From Prionace glauca (Eukaryota > Chordata > Chondrichthyes > Carcharhiniformes > Carcharhinidae): DNA of 64,000 nt. The stretch spans positions 24,165,538-24,229,537 of the forward strand of contig CM075760.1 in assembly GCA_037974335.1 (NCBI GenBank), in the 5' to 3' direction. The translations under genes and the position numbers were made by a program. The notes below the pieces were generated by a model. It saw nothing but the letters and a program-made list of their open reading frames with translations. It was not told the DNA's origin and did not search any database. This document shows positions 1 to 10,487 of the stretch, in pieces. The number at the start of each line of letters is the position of its first letter. Position 1 is the first letter of the stretch.

Positions 1-905
1 CTCTCTCGATGCACGCTGGGTAATACAACCGCCATTGCCACTTGATATTGTCAAACATCTTCCCTGGTCCATGATCAAAATGACTGGCCGAGAATGGCTT
101 ACTCCTGCTCCTATTTTCTATGAAAATATATTTAAACAGGCTTATTTTAAATCAGTTAACACCTTCCTCGAAATAGTGTGCATAGTGTAATTACCACAAT
201 CATTTATCAGTCTGGAAATTTAAACCTGCTGTTTCACTTTCAGTCAGGAACAGGTCGTAGTTTTACACTAATCTTTGATTTGACGGCCTTCACGTTTGTT
301 CAAAAGCCGGAATTGTTGCAAACTCTCTGCAGCTGTGACAGTATCTGTAAAAACAGAAACAGAGTCAATGTTTCCAGTCCAATATGACTCTTCAGTTCCA
401 AAACATTAGCTCTGTTTCTGCATAAGTGCTGCCAGACCTGCTGAGTTTTTCTAGCTTTGTTTTTATTTCAGATTTCCAGCATATGTAGTATTTTGATTTT
501 CTTTCACAATTATTCATCCTGACTCTAAACATAGTTGTAAAAGAGCCTTCTGTTCCATGTCTAGGAGCTCTGGACAATGGAAGAGAGCAGCTGGGACATA
601 TTTCTGACACACCTCAGGATTAACCCACTTTGCTGTCAGAGAGATGAGAAAGACCAAAGTGTTGTTTGTCCCTCTCAGTGTGACCCTACGGCAGGAACAG
701 ACTGAAGTTCTGTTCCTGCTGTATGATCCTCCCCCATATTGCCCTTTCTGAGCTCCAGCCAGTCAATGTTAAACACTCAGCTGGGAAAGACAAACATCTG
801 CAATAATGTATTCAAACAAATCTGTTTTATTTCACATTTATTTAGAATATTCAACTTCAGTCGAGTTACAGAGATTATTAACATAATTAGAAACAAATTT
901 CAAAT
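1..905. other. No gene recognised; repeat scrap only
   Basis: No supported coding region. About 428-505 is a scrap of an interspersed repeat (a run beginning ctgccagacctgctgag, then a pyrimidine-rich tract and cagatttccagc) that recurs at about 6565-6620. The part around 780-850 resembles the 3' end of the ZNF transcripts near 21.05 kb (atttatt context), so it may be the decayed tail of the ZNF relic to its right. Confidence 0.5.
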
Positions 906-907
906 AT

Positions 908-1425
908 CAGAACATAAGAACATAAGAAATAGGAGCAGGAGTAGGCCATCTGGCCCCTCGAGCCTGCCCCGCCAATCAATAAGATCATGGCTGATCTGTC
1001 GTGACTCAGCTCCACCTTCCCGCCCTCTCCCCATAACCCTTAATCCCTTCTCTTATCAAAAACCCATCAACCCGTTTCTTAAAAATATTTAGCGAGGCAG
1101 CCTCCACCACTTCAATGGGCAGAGAATTCCAGAGATTCACCACCCTTTGAGTGAAGAAGTTCCTCCTCAACTCTGTTCTAAACCGCCTCCCCTTTATCTT
1201 GAGGCTGCGCCCCCTAGTCCTACTGTCTTTTTTGAGCGGGAACAGTCTCTCCACCTCTATCCTATCCATCCCATTCATCATCTTATACGTCTCAATGAGA
1301 TCTCCCCTCATTCTTCTAAACTCTAACGAGTACAAGCCTAGTTTATTCAGCCTCTCCTCATAGCTCAATCCCCTCAACTCCGGTATCAGCCGAGTAAACC
1401 TCCTCTGCACTCCCTCCAGGGCCAT
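908..1425 (-). mobile_element. 5'-truncated young CR1-group LINE (copy 1)
   Basis: Read on the minus strand this is the last ~140 codons of a CR1-group reverse transcriptase ORF (QRRFTRLIPELRGLSYEERL, then FFTQRVVNLWNSLP), followed by a short 3' UTR and a tail built on the octamer TTCTTATG. The same 3' part occurs at 13.7, 29.1, 37.3 and 43.2 kb with few differences, so this is a recently active subfamily. Only the 3' third is present, the usual result of incomplete reverse transcription. Confidence 0.93.
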
Positions 1426-1504
1426 AGTTCAGTGCTGAATGTGATTCACAGAAGGAATAACAGCAGAATCCGGCCCCTGTAGTCACTTAGGAACACTCTG
1501 CTGT

Positions 1505-2175
1505 GTTAGAAAGTAAGATAACTGAGTGAATCTCTCCTCACACATGGAGCAGGTGAATAGTCTTTGAATGTATCTGTGCATCAGCACATTTTGCATTTAA
1601 ATCTCTGCTCACAGTCAGAACTTTGAAAAGATTCCTTATCAGTGCGAACAAGTTGATGTGCATTGAGGTGCGATGACTGAGTGAATTTCTTCCCAAACTG
1701 GAGCAGGTGAATGGCCTCACCCAGAGTGAATGCACTCGTGAACACTTAGTTGACATGACCAGCTGAACCCAGTTCCACAGTGAGAGACTCTGGATGGTTT
1801 GCTGTCAGTGTGAACCTGCTGATAGCACATCAGATCCACAGAAATTTTAAAACATTTTTCACAATCCAGACATTTAAAATATATTCCATCAGTGTGAACT
1901 CACTGGTGAATTAACAAAATGAATGAATCAGTGAATTGCTTTCAATACATGGAGCAGGTGAATGACCTCTTCCTGGTGTGAACTGTCTGCAGTTGCTGCA
2001 GGATGGACAATTGCCTGAATCTCTTACTACACTGAGAGCAGATGAGTGGAGTGGAACCAGAGTGAATGCACTGGTGAACCATCAGTGAAGTGCATTTATA
2101 AAGCTCCTGTCACAGTTGCAGAATTTAAATCCTCTCTCTGCAGTATGAACCCACTGGTGTGTGTGAGACTGGATG
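1505..2175 (-). pseudogene. Decayed C2H2 zinc-finger gene relic
   Basis: The minus strand still shows the finger grammar at DNA level: repeated 'ggagcaggtgaatgncct', 'tgaactcactggtg' and 'catttaaa' blocks about 84 bases apart, which correspond to FTCS-C-GKGF, HQRVHT linkers and FKC segments of the intact ZNF at 2.8-4.2 kb. No frame stays open across more than about one finger, so it cannot encode a ZNF protein. It lies directly downstream of the intact minus-strand gene and is most simply a tandem duplicate that has lost function. Confidence 0.75.
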
Positions 2176-2324
2176 GAGATAAGTGGGAGTTCAGGGCTCA
2201 GACAAGAAGGATGTTGAGAGACAGTTTGGCCCATTAGGCTAATGGAATGGAGCAAAGCAGCAGAGACAACTGATGGGATTATCTCAATCTTAGGGACAAA
2301 GCATTTCCATGGGCTGCTCACACC

Positions 2325-2427
2325 TGTTGTTGGAGGTGAGGATGGAGAAAACAGGGGAGAGGGAGAGCCCTTCAAAAGGAAATGACTTGTATTAGAGATA
2401 TTAAAAATATTCACAATGTTTAAGACA
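2325..2427 (-). other. ZNF 3' UTR block shared with the 21 kb gene
   Basis: The stretch with 'gcccttcaaaaggaaatgact' and 'agagatatt' aligns with 20970-21080 downstream of the other minus-strand ZNF. It marks the 3' untranslated part of the 2.8-4.2 kb gene. A SINE at 2428-2698 now separates it from the coding part. Confidence 0.65.
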
Positions 2428-2698
2428 AACCTAGAATACCTAAGTGCAGAAGGAGGCCATTTGGCTCATTGAGCATACACTGACAATATTCCCACCCAGT
2501 AACTCCATGTATTTGCTCTGCCAATCCCTCTGACAATGAGGAGTCACCTAGCATGGCCAATCAACCTAACCCACATATCTTTGGACTGTGGGAGAAAACA
2601 CATGCAGACAGTCATCCGGCATTCCAGGGCTGGAATTGAACTTGGATCCCTAGCTCTATGATGCAGCAGTGCTAACAACTGTTACCGTACCACCCTGA
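2428..2698 (-). mobile_element. tRNA-derived V-SINE (HE1-like)
   Basis: On the minus strand it starts with a tRNA-like head (ggtagcacagt-type A box, decayed) and continues with the conserved V-domain (ctccggtttcctcccacag type, here decayed) and the 'aaattgcc..tagtg' block. It sits inside sequence shared with the 3' UTR of the 21 kb ZNF and is absent there, so it inserted after the gene duplication. Confidence 0.8.
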
Positions 2699-2774
2699 GA
2701 TGGAATATACATCAGCAGAAACAGAGCCCAATGAACATGGTTCCTTTCTGGATGTAATTGATGGCAAAATCCAC

Positions 2775-4205
2775 TCACTTGTGAACTCGCTGGTGTGTTA
2801 GCAGATTGGATGAATGAGCAAATCCCTTCCCACACACAGAGCAGGTGTACGGCTTCTCCCCAGTGTGAACTCGTTTGTGTATCAGCAAGTTGAATGAATG
2901 AGAAAATCCCTTTCCACATTCTGAGCACGTGAACGGCCTCTCCCCAGTGTGAGTGCGCTGGTGCACAGTGAGATGACATAATTCTCTGAACGTAGTCCCA
3001 CAATCAGAGCATCTGAACGGTCTCTCTCCAGTGTGAACACGTCGATGGGACACCAGATTGCAGGAAATCTTAAAGCCCTTCCCGCAGTCTGGACATTTAA
3101 AAGGTCTCTCCTCAGTGTGAACTCGTTGATGGCATATGAGTTCCCCTGAACGTTTAAAGCTTTTTCCACATTCTGCACATTTAAAAGGTCTCTCCTCAGT
3201 GTGAGTGCGCTGATGTGATGTGAGGGCAGATGATGTCTTGAACCCAATCCCACAGTGAGAGCACCTGAATGGGCTCTCATCAGTGTGGACACGTTGATGG
3301 CACAGCAGCTTCGCAGAACTTTTATAGCACTTCCCACATTCTGGGCATTTAAATGGTCTCTCAGTAGTGTGAACTTGCTGGTGTCTTAGCAAATTGGTGG
3401 ACTGACTGAATCCCTTCCCACATTTGGAGCAGATGTAAGGTTTCTCATGAGTGTGAATTCGCTGGTGTCTCTGCAGACTAGATGAGTGAGTGAATCCCTT
3501 CCCACATTGAGAGCAGGAGAATGGCCTCTCCCCAGTGTGAATGCGCCGGTGTACAGACAGGTCACTCGATTGCCTGAATGCAGTGCCACACTGAGAGCAT
3601 CTGAAAGGTCTCTCATCAGTGTGAGTGCGCTGGTGTTTAGTTAGGGCATTGGATGACTTGAACCCACTCCCACAGTCAGAGCACCTGAAAGGTCTCTCGT
3701 CAGTGTGAATATGTTGATGGGACATGAGTTCCCCTGCACTTTTAAAGCACTTCCCACAGTCCGGGCATTTAAAAGGTCTGTCCTCAGTATGAACTCGCTG
3801 GTGTGCCAGCAGGTTAGGCGACCTTGAGAATCTCTTCCCACATTCGGAGCAGATGAATGGCTTCTCCCCGGTCTGAACTCGCTGGCGTTTCATCCCACAC
3901 TCAGAGGAGCTCAATAGCCTCTTCCCATTGTGGACTTCCTGGTGTCTTAGCAAGTTGGTTAACTGAGTGAATCCCTTCCCACAGTCAGAGCAGATGAATG
4001 GTTTCTCCCCAGTGTGACTGCGGCAATGCATTTCCAGGTGAGATGGGGATTGGAATCTCTTCCCACAGTCCTCACATTTCCACGGTTTCTTCTTGGTGTG
4101 ACTGCAATTGTGTGTTGACAGGTAAGATAATTGGCTGAAGCCTCTTCCACACACAGAACACGTGTACGGTTTCTCCCCAGTGTGAACGGTTCTTTTTCTT
4201 GCCAT
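2775..4205 (-). CDS. C2H2 zinc-finger protein, 16 intact fingers plus one degenerate
   Basis: A single open exon encodes about 476 residues from the ATG at 4203-4205. An upstream in-frame ATG at 4247 exists, but the chosen start gives [16 protein letters not shown], which parallels the paralogue's [16 protein letters not shown] at 22.2 kb. Seventeen finger slots follow almost without a break. Finger 4 ([13 protein letters not shown]) has lost its first Cys and its His pair; the others keep C-x2-C-x12-H-x3-H. Many linkers are acidic variants (TDERPF, TEERPF) instead of TGEKPF. No KRAB, SCAN or FiNZ domain is visible, so the effector part is absent or on an upstream exon I cannot define. Known role of the family: sequence-specific nuclear DNA binding, often transcriptional repression. 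Leader and 3' UTR are homologous to those of the 21 kb gene. Confidence 0.9.
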   Translation of the reverse strand: MARKRTVHTGEKPYTCSVCGRGFSQLSYLSTHNCSHTKKKPWKCEDCGKRFQSPSHLEMHCRSHTGEKPFICSDCGKGFTQLTNLLRHQEVHNGKRLLSSSECGMKRQRVQTGEKPFICSECGKRFSRSPNLLAHQRVHTEDRPFKCPDCGKCFKSAGELMSHQHIHTDERPFRCSDCGSGFKSSNALTKHQRTHTDERPFRCSQCGTAFRQSSDLSVHRRIHTGERPFSCSQCGKGFTHSSSLQRHQRIHTHEKPYICSKCGKGFSQSTNLLRHQQVHTTERPFKCPECGKCYKSSAKLLCHQRVHTDESPFRCSHCGIGFKTSSALTSHQRTHTEERPFKCAECGKSFKRSGELICHQRVHTEERPFKCPDCGKGFKISCNLVSHRRVHTGERPFRCSDCGTTFRELCHLTVHQRTHTGERPFTCSECGKGFSHSFNLLIHKRVHTGEKPYTCSVCGKGFAHSSNLLTHQRVHK

Positions 4206-4490
4206 GTTAAAAATCTGCTGATATTTACACTGTGATAAGTTATGCAACTGTCAGATCCAGATGTGATGTTTGGTTTGAATCTCCTGACTGCAAGCCCTCT
4301 CGAAATCCTGTGAAATTGGTTTGAAACAGAAAAAAGGGAGTGAGAGAGAGAACCCACAAAACAGGTTGTGAAATTGAGCTGAATAAATCTGGTAATTTGT
4401 GGGGCTGACAGGAGGAAAACATGACCATGAAAGCTGCCAGATTGTTGTAAAAAATTCAACTGATTCACAAATTTCCTTCAGGGAAAGGGG
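4206..4490 (-). other. ZNF leader / 5' UTR block, duplicated in three places
   Basis: The DNA just upstream of the start codon (with 'gatgtgatgtttggtttgaa' and 'cctgtgaaattg') aligns with 22233-22540 upstream of the 21 kb ZNF and, more weakly, with 18770-18950. All three then run into a fragment of a SINE family ('ttcacnaatntccttcaggg'). It shows that gene and leader were duplicated as one unit. Confidence 0.7.
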
Positions 4491-4639
4491 TGAGACGGAG
4501 AAGATGGAAGAGGCAGGAGTCATATCGACAATCAACCAAGACTTTAAAATCTCCCAAACGCTCAACCTCGATCACTTGGTGAGATCAGGTATTAGGAGTC
4601 TGTGAACATCATCACTGGTATTCACTAACTATCCTGACT

Positions 4640-4900
4640 AAAGGTTGACCAGGATGTTTTCTGATCTCGAGGACATCAGCTATGAGGAGCGGTTGAACAA
4701 ACTAGGATTGTTTTCACTGTAAAGACAGAGGCAGAGGGGAGATCTGATAGAGGTGAAAAAATTCTGAAAGGCATAGACAAGGTGGATATTCAGATGCTTT
4801 TTCCCAGGGTGGAAGTGTCAATTACAAGGGGTACAGGTTCAAGGTGAGGGGGGGGGGGGTAGTTTAAGGGAGATATGCAGGGGAAGTTTTTCACAAAGAT
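4640..4900 (+). mobile_element. Old CR1-group LINE 3' fragment
   Basis: Plus-strand translation gives decayed pieces of the CR1 reverse transcriptase C-terminus: 'YEERLNKLGLFSL' (atgaggagcggttgaacaaactag) and 'RGDLIEV' followed by 'FFHKD'. A G-run near 4848-4858 interrupts it. It is much more diverged than the copies at 13.7 and 37.3 kb, so it is older. Confidence 0.75.
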
Positions 4901-5079
4901 AAAAACTTTAACTCTTATGGCATCCAGTATTGGATGAACGGAAATTTCCTTTGAGAAGTATCCAGATCCTAATGAATCTGGAGATTCTATCAATGTTGAC
5001 TTGATGCTTGGCTTAAAATTCTCATTGACAAATCCTCCCCCTCCAACTCCCTCAGTGCACCCGAACAGGCACTGGAGTG

Positions 5080-5152
5080 TGGCGACTTGGGGGTTTTCAC
5101 AGTAACTTCAATGCGGTGTCAATGTAAGCATACTTGTGACACCAATAAATAA
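5080..5152 (+). repeat. SINE/LINE 3' tail fragment
   Basis: 'ttttcacagtaacttcaatg' then 'tacttgtgacaccaataaataa' matches the block at 22788-22858 and, inverted, the end of the SINE at 17150. It is a shared 3' tail of the HE1-type SINE and its partner LINE. Confidence 0.7.
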
Positions 5153-5189
5153 CCCCTAACTCCCTGTCAAAGGAGCTTTAAAATCCATG

Positions 5190-5530
5190 GGGCGGCACGG
5201 TAGCACAGTGGTTAGCACTGCTGCTTCATAGCTCCAGGGTCCTGGGTTCGATTCCCGGCTCGGGTCACTGCCTGTGTGGAGTTTGCACATTCTCCTCGTG
5301 TCTGTGTGGGTTTTCTCCGGGTGCTCCGGTTTCCTCCCACAGTCCAAAGATGTGCGGGTTAGGTTCATTGGCTGTGCTAAAATTGCCCCTTAGTGTCCTG
5401 GGATGTGTAGGTTAGAGGGATTAGCAGGTAAATGTATGGGGATTGGGTCTGGGTGGGATTGTGTTCGGTGCAAACTCGATGGGCCGAAAGGCCTGTTTCT
5501 GCACTGTAGGGTTCTATATCTTCTTTATCT
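5190..5530 (+). mobile_element. tRNA-derived V-SINE (HE1-like), near full length
   Basis: The head ggcggcacggtagcacagtg with 'gggttcgattcccgg' carries tRNA-type A and B boxes for RNA polymerase III. Next comes the V-domain (tgtggagtttgcac, then ctccggtttcctcccacag) known from zebrafish DANA and shark HE1, then a family-specific 3' part ending 'gcactgtagggttctat'. It is one of the best-preserved copies here. Confidence 0.92.
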
Positions 5531-5554
5531 ATATCACTGTCATTCCAGGATAGA

Positions 5555-5900
5555 CATTGACAATCTCTCTCCTCCTGCTGGCCGGGAACATCGCGCATGC
5601 GCATTCCTGCACCTTGACTGGTGAGGCTGGCGGTCCTTCTTCCGGGTTTGATTCTGCGGGAAGCAGAGCGGCTCAGGACAAACTCGGGACTGGCCTGGAA
5701 CCTTCTTATTCGAGGTTTGCTGACTTCACTGGTTGTTTATGAAGCCTTTCCACCTTCCCTTTGCGGCGATCTCTCTCTCGGACCCGCCGCTTCCTGACCC
5801 GCCGCAAGGACAAGAAACAAGGAACTCCCGACTGCCAGCATCCCCACTGCGCAAACTCAGAACATGGCCTGTACGGCGCCTGCGCGGAACTCCTCTGCTG
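5555..5900 (-). promoter_or_regulatory. Candidate promoter/CpG-rich region for the 2.8-4.2 kb ZNF
   Basis: CpG-rich DNA with a perfect NRF1-type palindrome (gcgcatgcgc, about 5592-5601) and a second related site (cgcctgcgcgg, about 5877). It lies about 1.4 kb upstream of the minus-strand ZNF start codon. Unlike the promoters at 10.2, 10.6 and 25.7 kb it lacks the CCAAT/PBX pair, so the assignment is weaker. Confidence 0.45.
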
Positions 5901-5906
5901 CCTGAA

Positions 5907-6103
5907 GAGGGATGAGGTGGAGATGCCGGCGTTGGACTTGGATAAACACAGCAAGAAGTCTCACAACACCAGGTTAAAGTCCAACAGGTTTATTTGGAAT
6001 CACCAGCTTTCGGAGCGCTGCTGCTTCGTTAGGTGAGCGACTCACCTGATGAAGGAGCAGTGCACCAAAAACTCGTAATTCCAAATAAACATTTTCCCCT
6101 GGT
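5907..6103. mobile_element. Inverted pair of Penelope-like element termini
   Basis: Left arm (minus): the terminal block 'gatgccggcgttggact', 'caacaccagg', 'ccaacaggtttatttgg' and 'agctttcggagcgctgct'. Right arm (plus): 'ctcacctgatgaaggagcag' and 'aattccaaataaac'. The arms meet tail to tail with only a few bases between. It is related to, but a different subfamily from, the pair at 10.75 kb, and the right arm is short and decayed. Confidence 0.7.
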
Positions 6104-6204
6104 TTCTGTGGGTATGATTCATCTTTCATTCCCTCACCCTGCAGTATAAATATCTCCCACTTTCTATGCCTTTTAGCTTTAACAAAAGGTAATCTGGACT
6201 AAAA

Positions 6205-6542
6205 ATGACACAGTGGCATGGTGGTTAGCACTGTTACCTCACAGCGCCAGGGACCTGGGTTCGATTTCTGGCTTAGGTCACTGTCTGTGTGGAGTTTGCA
6301 TGTTCTCTCCATGTCTGTATGGGTTTCCTCCGGATGCTCCAGTTTCCTCCCACAATCCAAATGATGTGTGGATGAGCTGCATTGGCCATGTTAAATTCCT
6401 CCTTGTGTCCTGTGATGCATAGGTTAGAGGGATTAGGGGGTAAATATGTGGGGTTGTGGGGATAGCGTCTGGGTGAGATTGTGTAGGTGCAGACTCGATG
6501 GGCCTAATGGCCTCTCTCTGTACTGTATAGATTCTATGATAT
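6205..6542 (+). mobile_element. tRNA-derived V-SINE (HE1-like)
   Basis: tRNA-like head (gtggttagcactgttacctc, ggttcgatttctgg), V-domain and 3' part ending 'ctgtactgtatagattctat'. It is about as long as the copy at 5190 and is followed by the interspersed repeat scrap at 6565-6620. Confidence 0.9.
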
Positions 6543-6734
6543 GTCAGCTCTTTTCTCTCTTTACAGATGCTGCCAGACCTGCTGAGATTTTCCAACATTT
6601 TCTCTTTTGGTTTCAGATTCACAAATAGCTTATAATCATTCTTTTGCTTTTATCGGGTACAGACTGGGACTGAAAGGCCAGCTATGAAATTGGGAAACAG
6701 ATCAAGGGGAGAATGAACATAAGAACATGTCAGA

Positions 6735-6905
6735 ATGTGCGTAGTCCGTATGGAATTTGCACACTATCAGCATGGGTTTCCTCCCAGTGTCCAAAGATGT
6801 GTAGGTTAGGTTTATTGGCCTTAGTAAATTGCCCCTTAGTGTCAGGGGGACGAGCATACGCCAAAGATGTTCATGTTCGGTGAATTACCATGCTAAATTG
6901 TCCTT
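6735..6905 (+). mobile_element. Partial, decayed V-SINE
   Basis: Keeps the V-domain ('ggaatttgcac', 'gggtttcctcccag') and the 'gtccaaagatgtgtaggtta' / 'ttgccccttagtgtc' block. The tRNA head and most of the 3' part are missing. Confidence 0.75.
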
Positions 6906-7099
6906 TAATCTTTTGTGGTTGCCTCTATACCAATTATTGTTCAGTATAGATTTAAGGTTTATGGAAAGAGGTGGAATCGGATGGTTAAAATTGCTTATCA
7001 CCTTTGGAACATCATTTTTTCCTGGAATTTCTTCACATTTTTAGTGCTTTAGCCCAACATAAGGCTGCTGTTGGCCACGGAAAGGACAGGAAGTGTCCC

Positions 7100-7265
7100 T
7101 TGTGTGTGCATGTGTGGGAGCTGGTGTATACATGTGTTGTGTATCGTGAAATATATCTGTGTGTGTGTGTGTGTCAGTGTGTTGTTTGTGCGGAGAGGAT
7201 GTCTGTGTGTAACAGAGGGTGAAAGTGTTTGTAGATCTGTGTTTAGGTGTCTGTGTGTGCTGATT
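7100..7265. repeat. Decayed (TG)n-rich microsatellite
   Basis: Alternating tg/tgtg runs, longest at about 7160-7174, flanked by imperfect TG-rich DNA. Apparent reading frames across it are by-products of the repeat. Confidence 0.8.
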
Positions 7266-7324
7266 CTCATAAACTGTAGCACAAACTGTTTCCGCCAAGC
7301 AGACAATGTGGTTCCTAAGAATAG

Positions 7325-9904
7325 TAAAAAGTCTGACAACACCAGGTTTTAGTCCAACCGATTTATTTGATAATATTCTCACAAGCAAGCAAGCTTTCGA
7401 GGTTACCCTCTTCGTCAGGTGAATGGAGAGTTCTGGCCTCAGACAGAGCATATAAAGCACAGACAGTTTAGAGATTGCTGATTAGAATGCGAATCCTTAC
7501 ACTTAACCTGCTGTTCAAGTCTTAAAGTGGCTGATAATGTGAGTGGAAGGAGCACTGATCACAGTTTAAAGAGATGTGTATTGTCTCCAGACAGTACAGT
7601 GAGTGAGGTTTTGCAAACGCAGGCAAGTCACGGGGGTTACAGATAGTGCGACAAGAACCCAAGATCCCTGTTGAGACCGTCCTCATGTGTGCGGAACTTG
7701 GCTATCAGTCTCTGTTCAGCGACTCTGCGCTGTCGTGTGTCATGAAGGCCGCCTTGGAGAATGCTTACCCGAAGGTCAGAGGCTGAATGCCCGTGACCGC
7801 TGAAGTGTTCGCCAACAGGAAGAGAACAGTCTTGCCTGGTGACTGTCGAGCGATGTTCATTCATCCGTTGTCGTAGCGTCTGCATGGTCTCCCCAATGTA
7901 CCATGCTTCGGGACATCCTTTCTTGCAACGTATCAGATAGACAACGTTGGCCGAGTTGCAAGAGTATTTACCATGTACCTGGTGGATGGTATTCTCACGT
8001 GTGATGATGGTATCCATGTCGATGATCCGGCATGTCTTGCAGAGGTTGCTGTGGCAGGGTTGTGTGGTATTGTTGTCACTGTTCTCCTGAAGGCTGGGTA
8101 GTTTGCTGCGAACAATGGTCTGATTGAGGTTGTGTGGTTGTCTGAAAGCAAGAAGTGGGGGTATGGGGATAGCCTTGGCGAGATGTTTGTCTTCATCAAT
8201 GATATGTTGAAGACTCCGGAGAAGATATCGTAGCTTCTCCGCTCCGGGGAAGTACTGGACGACGAAGGGTACTCTGTCCATTGTGTCCTGTGATTGCCTT
8301 CTGAGGAGATCGGTGCGGTTTTTCGCTGTGGCACATCGGAACTGCCGATCTATGAGTCAAGCACCATATCCTGTTCTTATGAGGGCATCTTTCTGGAGGT
8401 GTCTGTCACGATCCTCCTCATCTGAGCAAATCCTGTGTATACGGAGGGCTTGTCCATAGGGAATAGCTTCTTTAACATGTTTAGGGTGGAAACTGGAGAA
8501 GTGGAGCATTGTGAGATTGTTTGTGGGTTTGCGGTACAGTGAGGTGCTGAGGTGACCGTTCTTAATGGAGATAAGTGTGTCCAAGAATGCAACTGATTCT
8601 AGGGAATAGTCCATGGTGAGTCTGATGGTGGGGTGGAATTTGTTGATATCATCATATAGTTGTTTCAGTGATTGTTCACCATGAGACCAAAGGAAGAAGA
8701 TGTCATCGATGTATCTAGTGTATAGCATCGGTTGAAGATTCTGTGTAGTGAAGAAGTCTTGTTCGAACCTGTGCATGAAGATGTTGGCATATTGAGGTGC
8801 AAATTTAATCCCCATGGCTGTTCCGTGTGTCTGGATGAAAAACTGGTTGTTGAAGATGAAGAGATTGTGGTCCAGGATAAAGCGGATGAGTTGTAAAATT
8901 GCATCTGGAAACTGGCAGTTGTCAGCATTGAGTACTGAGGCAGTTGCAGCAATGCCATCGTTGTGGGGGATGTTGGTGTAAAGCGCTGAGACATCCATTG
9001 TGACGAGGAGTGCCCCTGGTTCAACTGCTCCGTGTGTGCTGAGTTTCAGTAGGAAGTCTGTAGTGTCGCGACAAAAGCTGGGGGTTCTTTGTACAATGGG
9101 TTTCAGGATGCCCTCGACGTAGCCGGAGAGGTTCTCACACAGAGTTCCATTGCCCGATACGATGGGACGGCCAGGTGTGTTTGCCTTGTGTATCTTTGAG
9201 AGGCAGTAGAGATCTCCAATGCGGGGAGTACGTGGAATGAGAGCACGGAGGGTGCTCTGAAAGTCCGGATCAAAGGTCTTGATCAGATTGTTGAGTTGAC
9301 GAGTGTGTTCTTTGGTCGGATCTGTGGGTAATTGTCTGTTTAGTTGTCGGTACACTTCTTTACAGTAATCCGTTCTGTTCAGTATGATGATGGCCCCTCC
9401 TTTGTCTGCTGGTTTGATGACAATGTTGCGGTTTGTCTTAAGAGCGTGGATGGCGTTGCGTTGTGCTTGGGTGATGTTCGGGGCTGTCTTGTGAGTGCGG
9501 CTGATGAATCTGGTGTTAACCCACCTCCTGATGGTTTGGGCGTACAAGTCCAGTCGAGGGCAGCGGCCTTCCGGAGGAGTCCAATTGGATTCCTTCCTCT
9601 TAGGCTGTTGCACTGCGGATCTCTCTGTCAGCTGTTCCGGTTCATCGACTGTCTCATTGTGTTCGTTGCTGGCCTCTTGGGGTTTGTGGAAAAACTCCCG
9701 CAGCCTCATTCGCCTGATGAATTCCTCTGTGTCCGCTGCGAGACTGATGGGGTCCATGTTGGTGGTGGGGCAGAAATTGAGCCCTCGGCTGAGAACTTCG
9801 ATTTCATCTGGTTGAAGTGTGTAGTCCGACAAGTTGACAATAGAAATCCCATTGAGTGACTTGAGTGATACAATAAGCAGATCCATCATATAGGGTGAAA
9901 CCAC
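7325..9904 (-). mobile_element. Penelope-like retroelement (Neptune-like), RT plus GIY-YIG endonuclease
   Basis: Read on the minus strand: a reverse transcriptase region (9904-8357, about 515 codons) with LYTNIPHNDG, RYIDDIFFLW and the thumb-like 'FLDTLISI..YRKPT' block; then a linker with a Cys/His motif (CHSNLCKTC); then a GIY-YIG endonuclease (8281-7637) with VYLIRCKKGC, YIGET, R and H positions in the usual order. One break separates the RT and endonuclease frames; otherwise both are open. The 3' end (7325-7440) is the Penelope terminal block with a hammerhead-like core and the 'caacaccaggttttagtcc' motif. The family transposes by target-primed reverse transcription. The 5' terminus is not clearly defined. 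Confidence 0.93.
7385..7432 (-). ncRNA. Hammerhead-ribozyme-like motif in the Penelope terminus
   Basis: On the minus strand the order is CACCTGACGA, a stem (GAGG, loop GTAA, CCTC), GAAA, then an AGCTT-type segment and GTGAG, which can pair with CTCAC/TTCAC before the core. This is the CUGANGA-stem II-GAAA layout of a type I hammerhead. Here the GCTT segment is repeated, lengthening helix/loop III. Confidence 0.55.
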
Positions 9905-10129
9905 AAGCTGTGCTGTGTGAAATCCGACATTACACAGGCCTCACTTCTCCCAGAATAACCTTAAGTGTCTGCTGCTTTTCAGATCCCTTTCTTTCCGCTC
10001 ATCTGTTTAAAGTCACAAACAGAAAGGTCCAGTTTTTCTCCTGGAGTTTGACACAAAGCAGCTTTCACAATGATGCAGAGTTTCAGCCAATGAGGTAGAC
10101 CTGGTTTCAGCTCCGCCCCTCACTCACTC

Positions 10130-10310
10130 CGATTGGTTGGTGGACCAACCGCTCCGCTCGGTCCTCCAGCCCCGCCCCCCATTCACACTGGTTGGAAGAA
10201 CAGCCCCGCCCCCTCTTCCTATTGGGCCGCAGTTGCTGTCAATCACTGCCGGGCATTTTGATGTGGAGCATGCGCAGTGCCGCTGGAAGCTCAGGATTGA
10301 GGCGGTGAAA
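10130..10310 (+). promoter_or_regulatory. ZNF promoter module 1: CCAAT + PBX/PREP decamer + Sp1 + NRF1
   Basis: GC-box pairs (ccccgcccc), an inverted CCAAT (attgg, 10221-10225), then exactly 10 bases later CTGTCAATCA (10236-10245, complement TGATTGACAG, the PBX-PREP/MEIS decamer), and an NRF1-like gcatgcgcag at about 10269-10278. The same arrangement recurs at 10605-10629 and, inverted, at 25723-25747. It lies about 1.4 kb before the plus-strand ZNF relic at 11.6 kb. Confidence 0.6.
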
Positions 10311-10487
10311 ATTCTCATCGCATCAGAAACCGAGGGTGGGTAATGAGGGAGGGATGGAGCCGGCGGGTGAGCTGGAGGCTTCAATAACACGCCTTGTCGG
10401 CACCGAGCCCCGAATACAAAGCTCCGGTGCGGGTTGTGAACCTGGGAAATCAGCTCGGGTTTTTCCCGGAGACAGGCCCTGATTCCC

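Noticed and set aside
5190-5260. Free tRNA gene from the A and B box at the SINE head
   Set aside because: No cloverleaf, and it continues into the V-domain; it is a SINE promoter.
7041-7352. Thr/His- and Cys/Val-rich frames around 7.1-7.3 kb
   Set aside because: Generated by the TG-rich microsatellite.
9344-9859. 171-residue plus-strand frame over the Penelope RT
   Set aside because: Antisense shadow of the RT frame; no domain.
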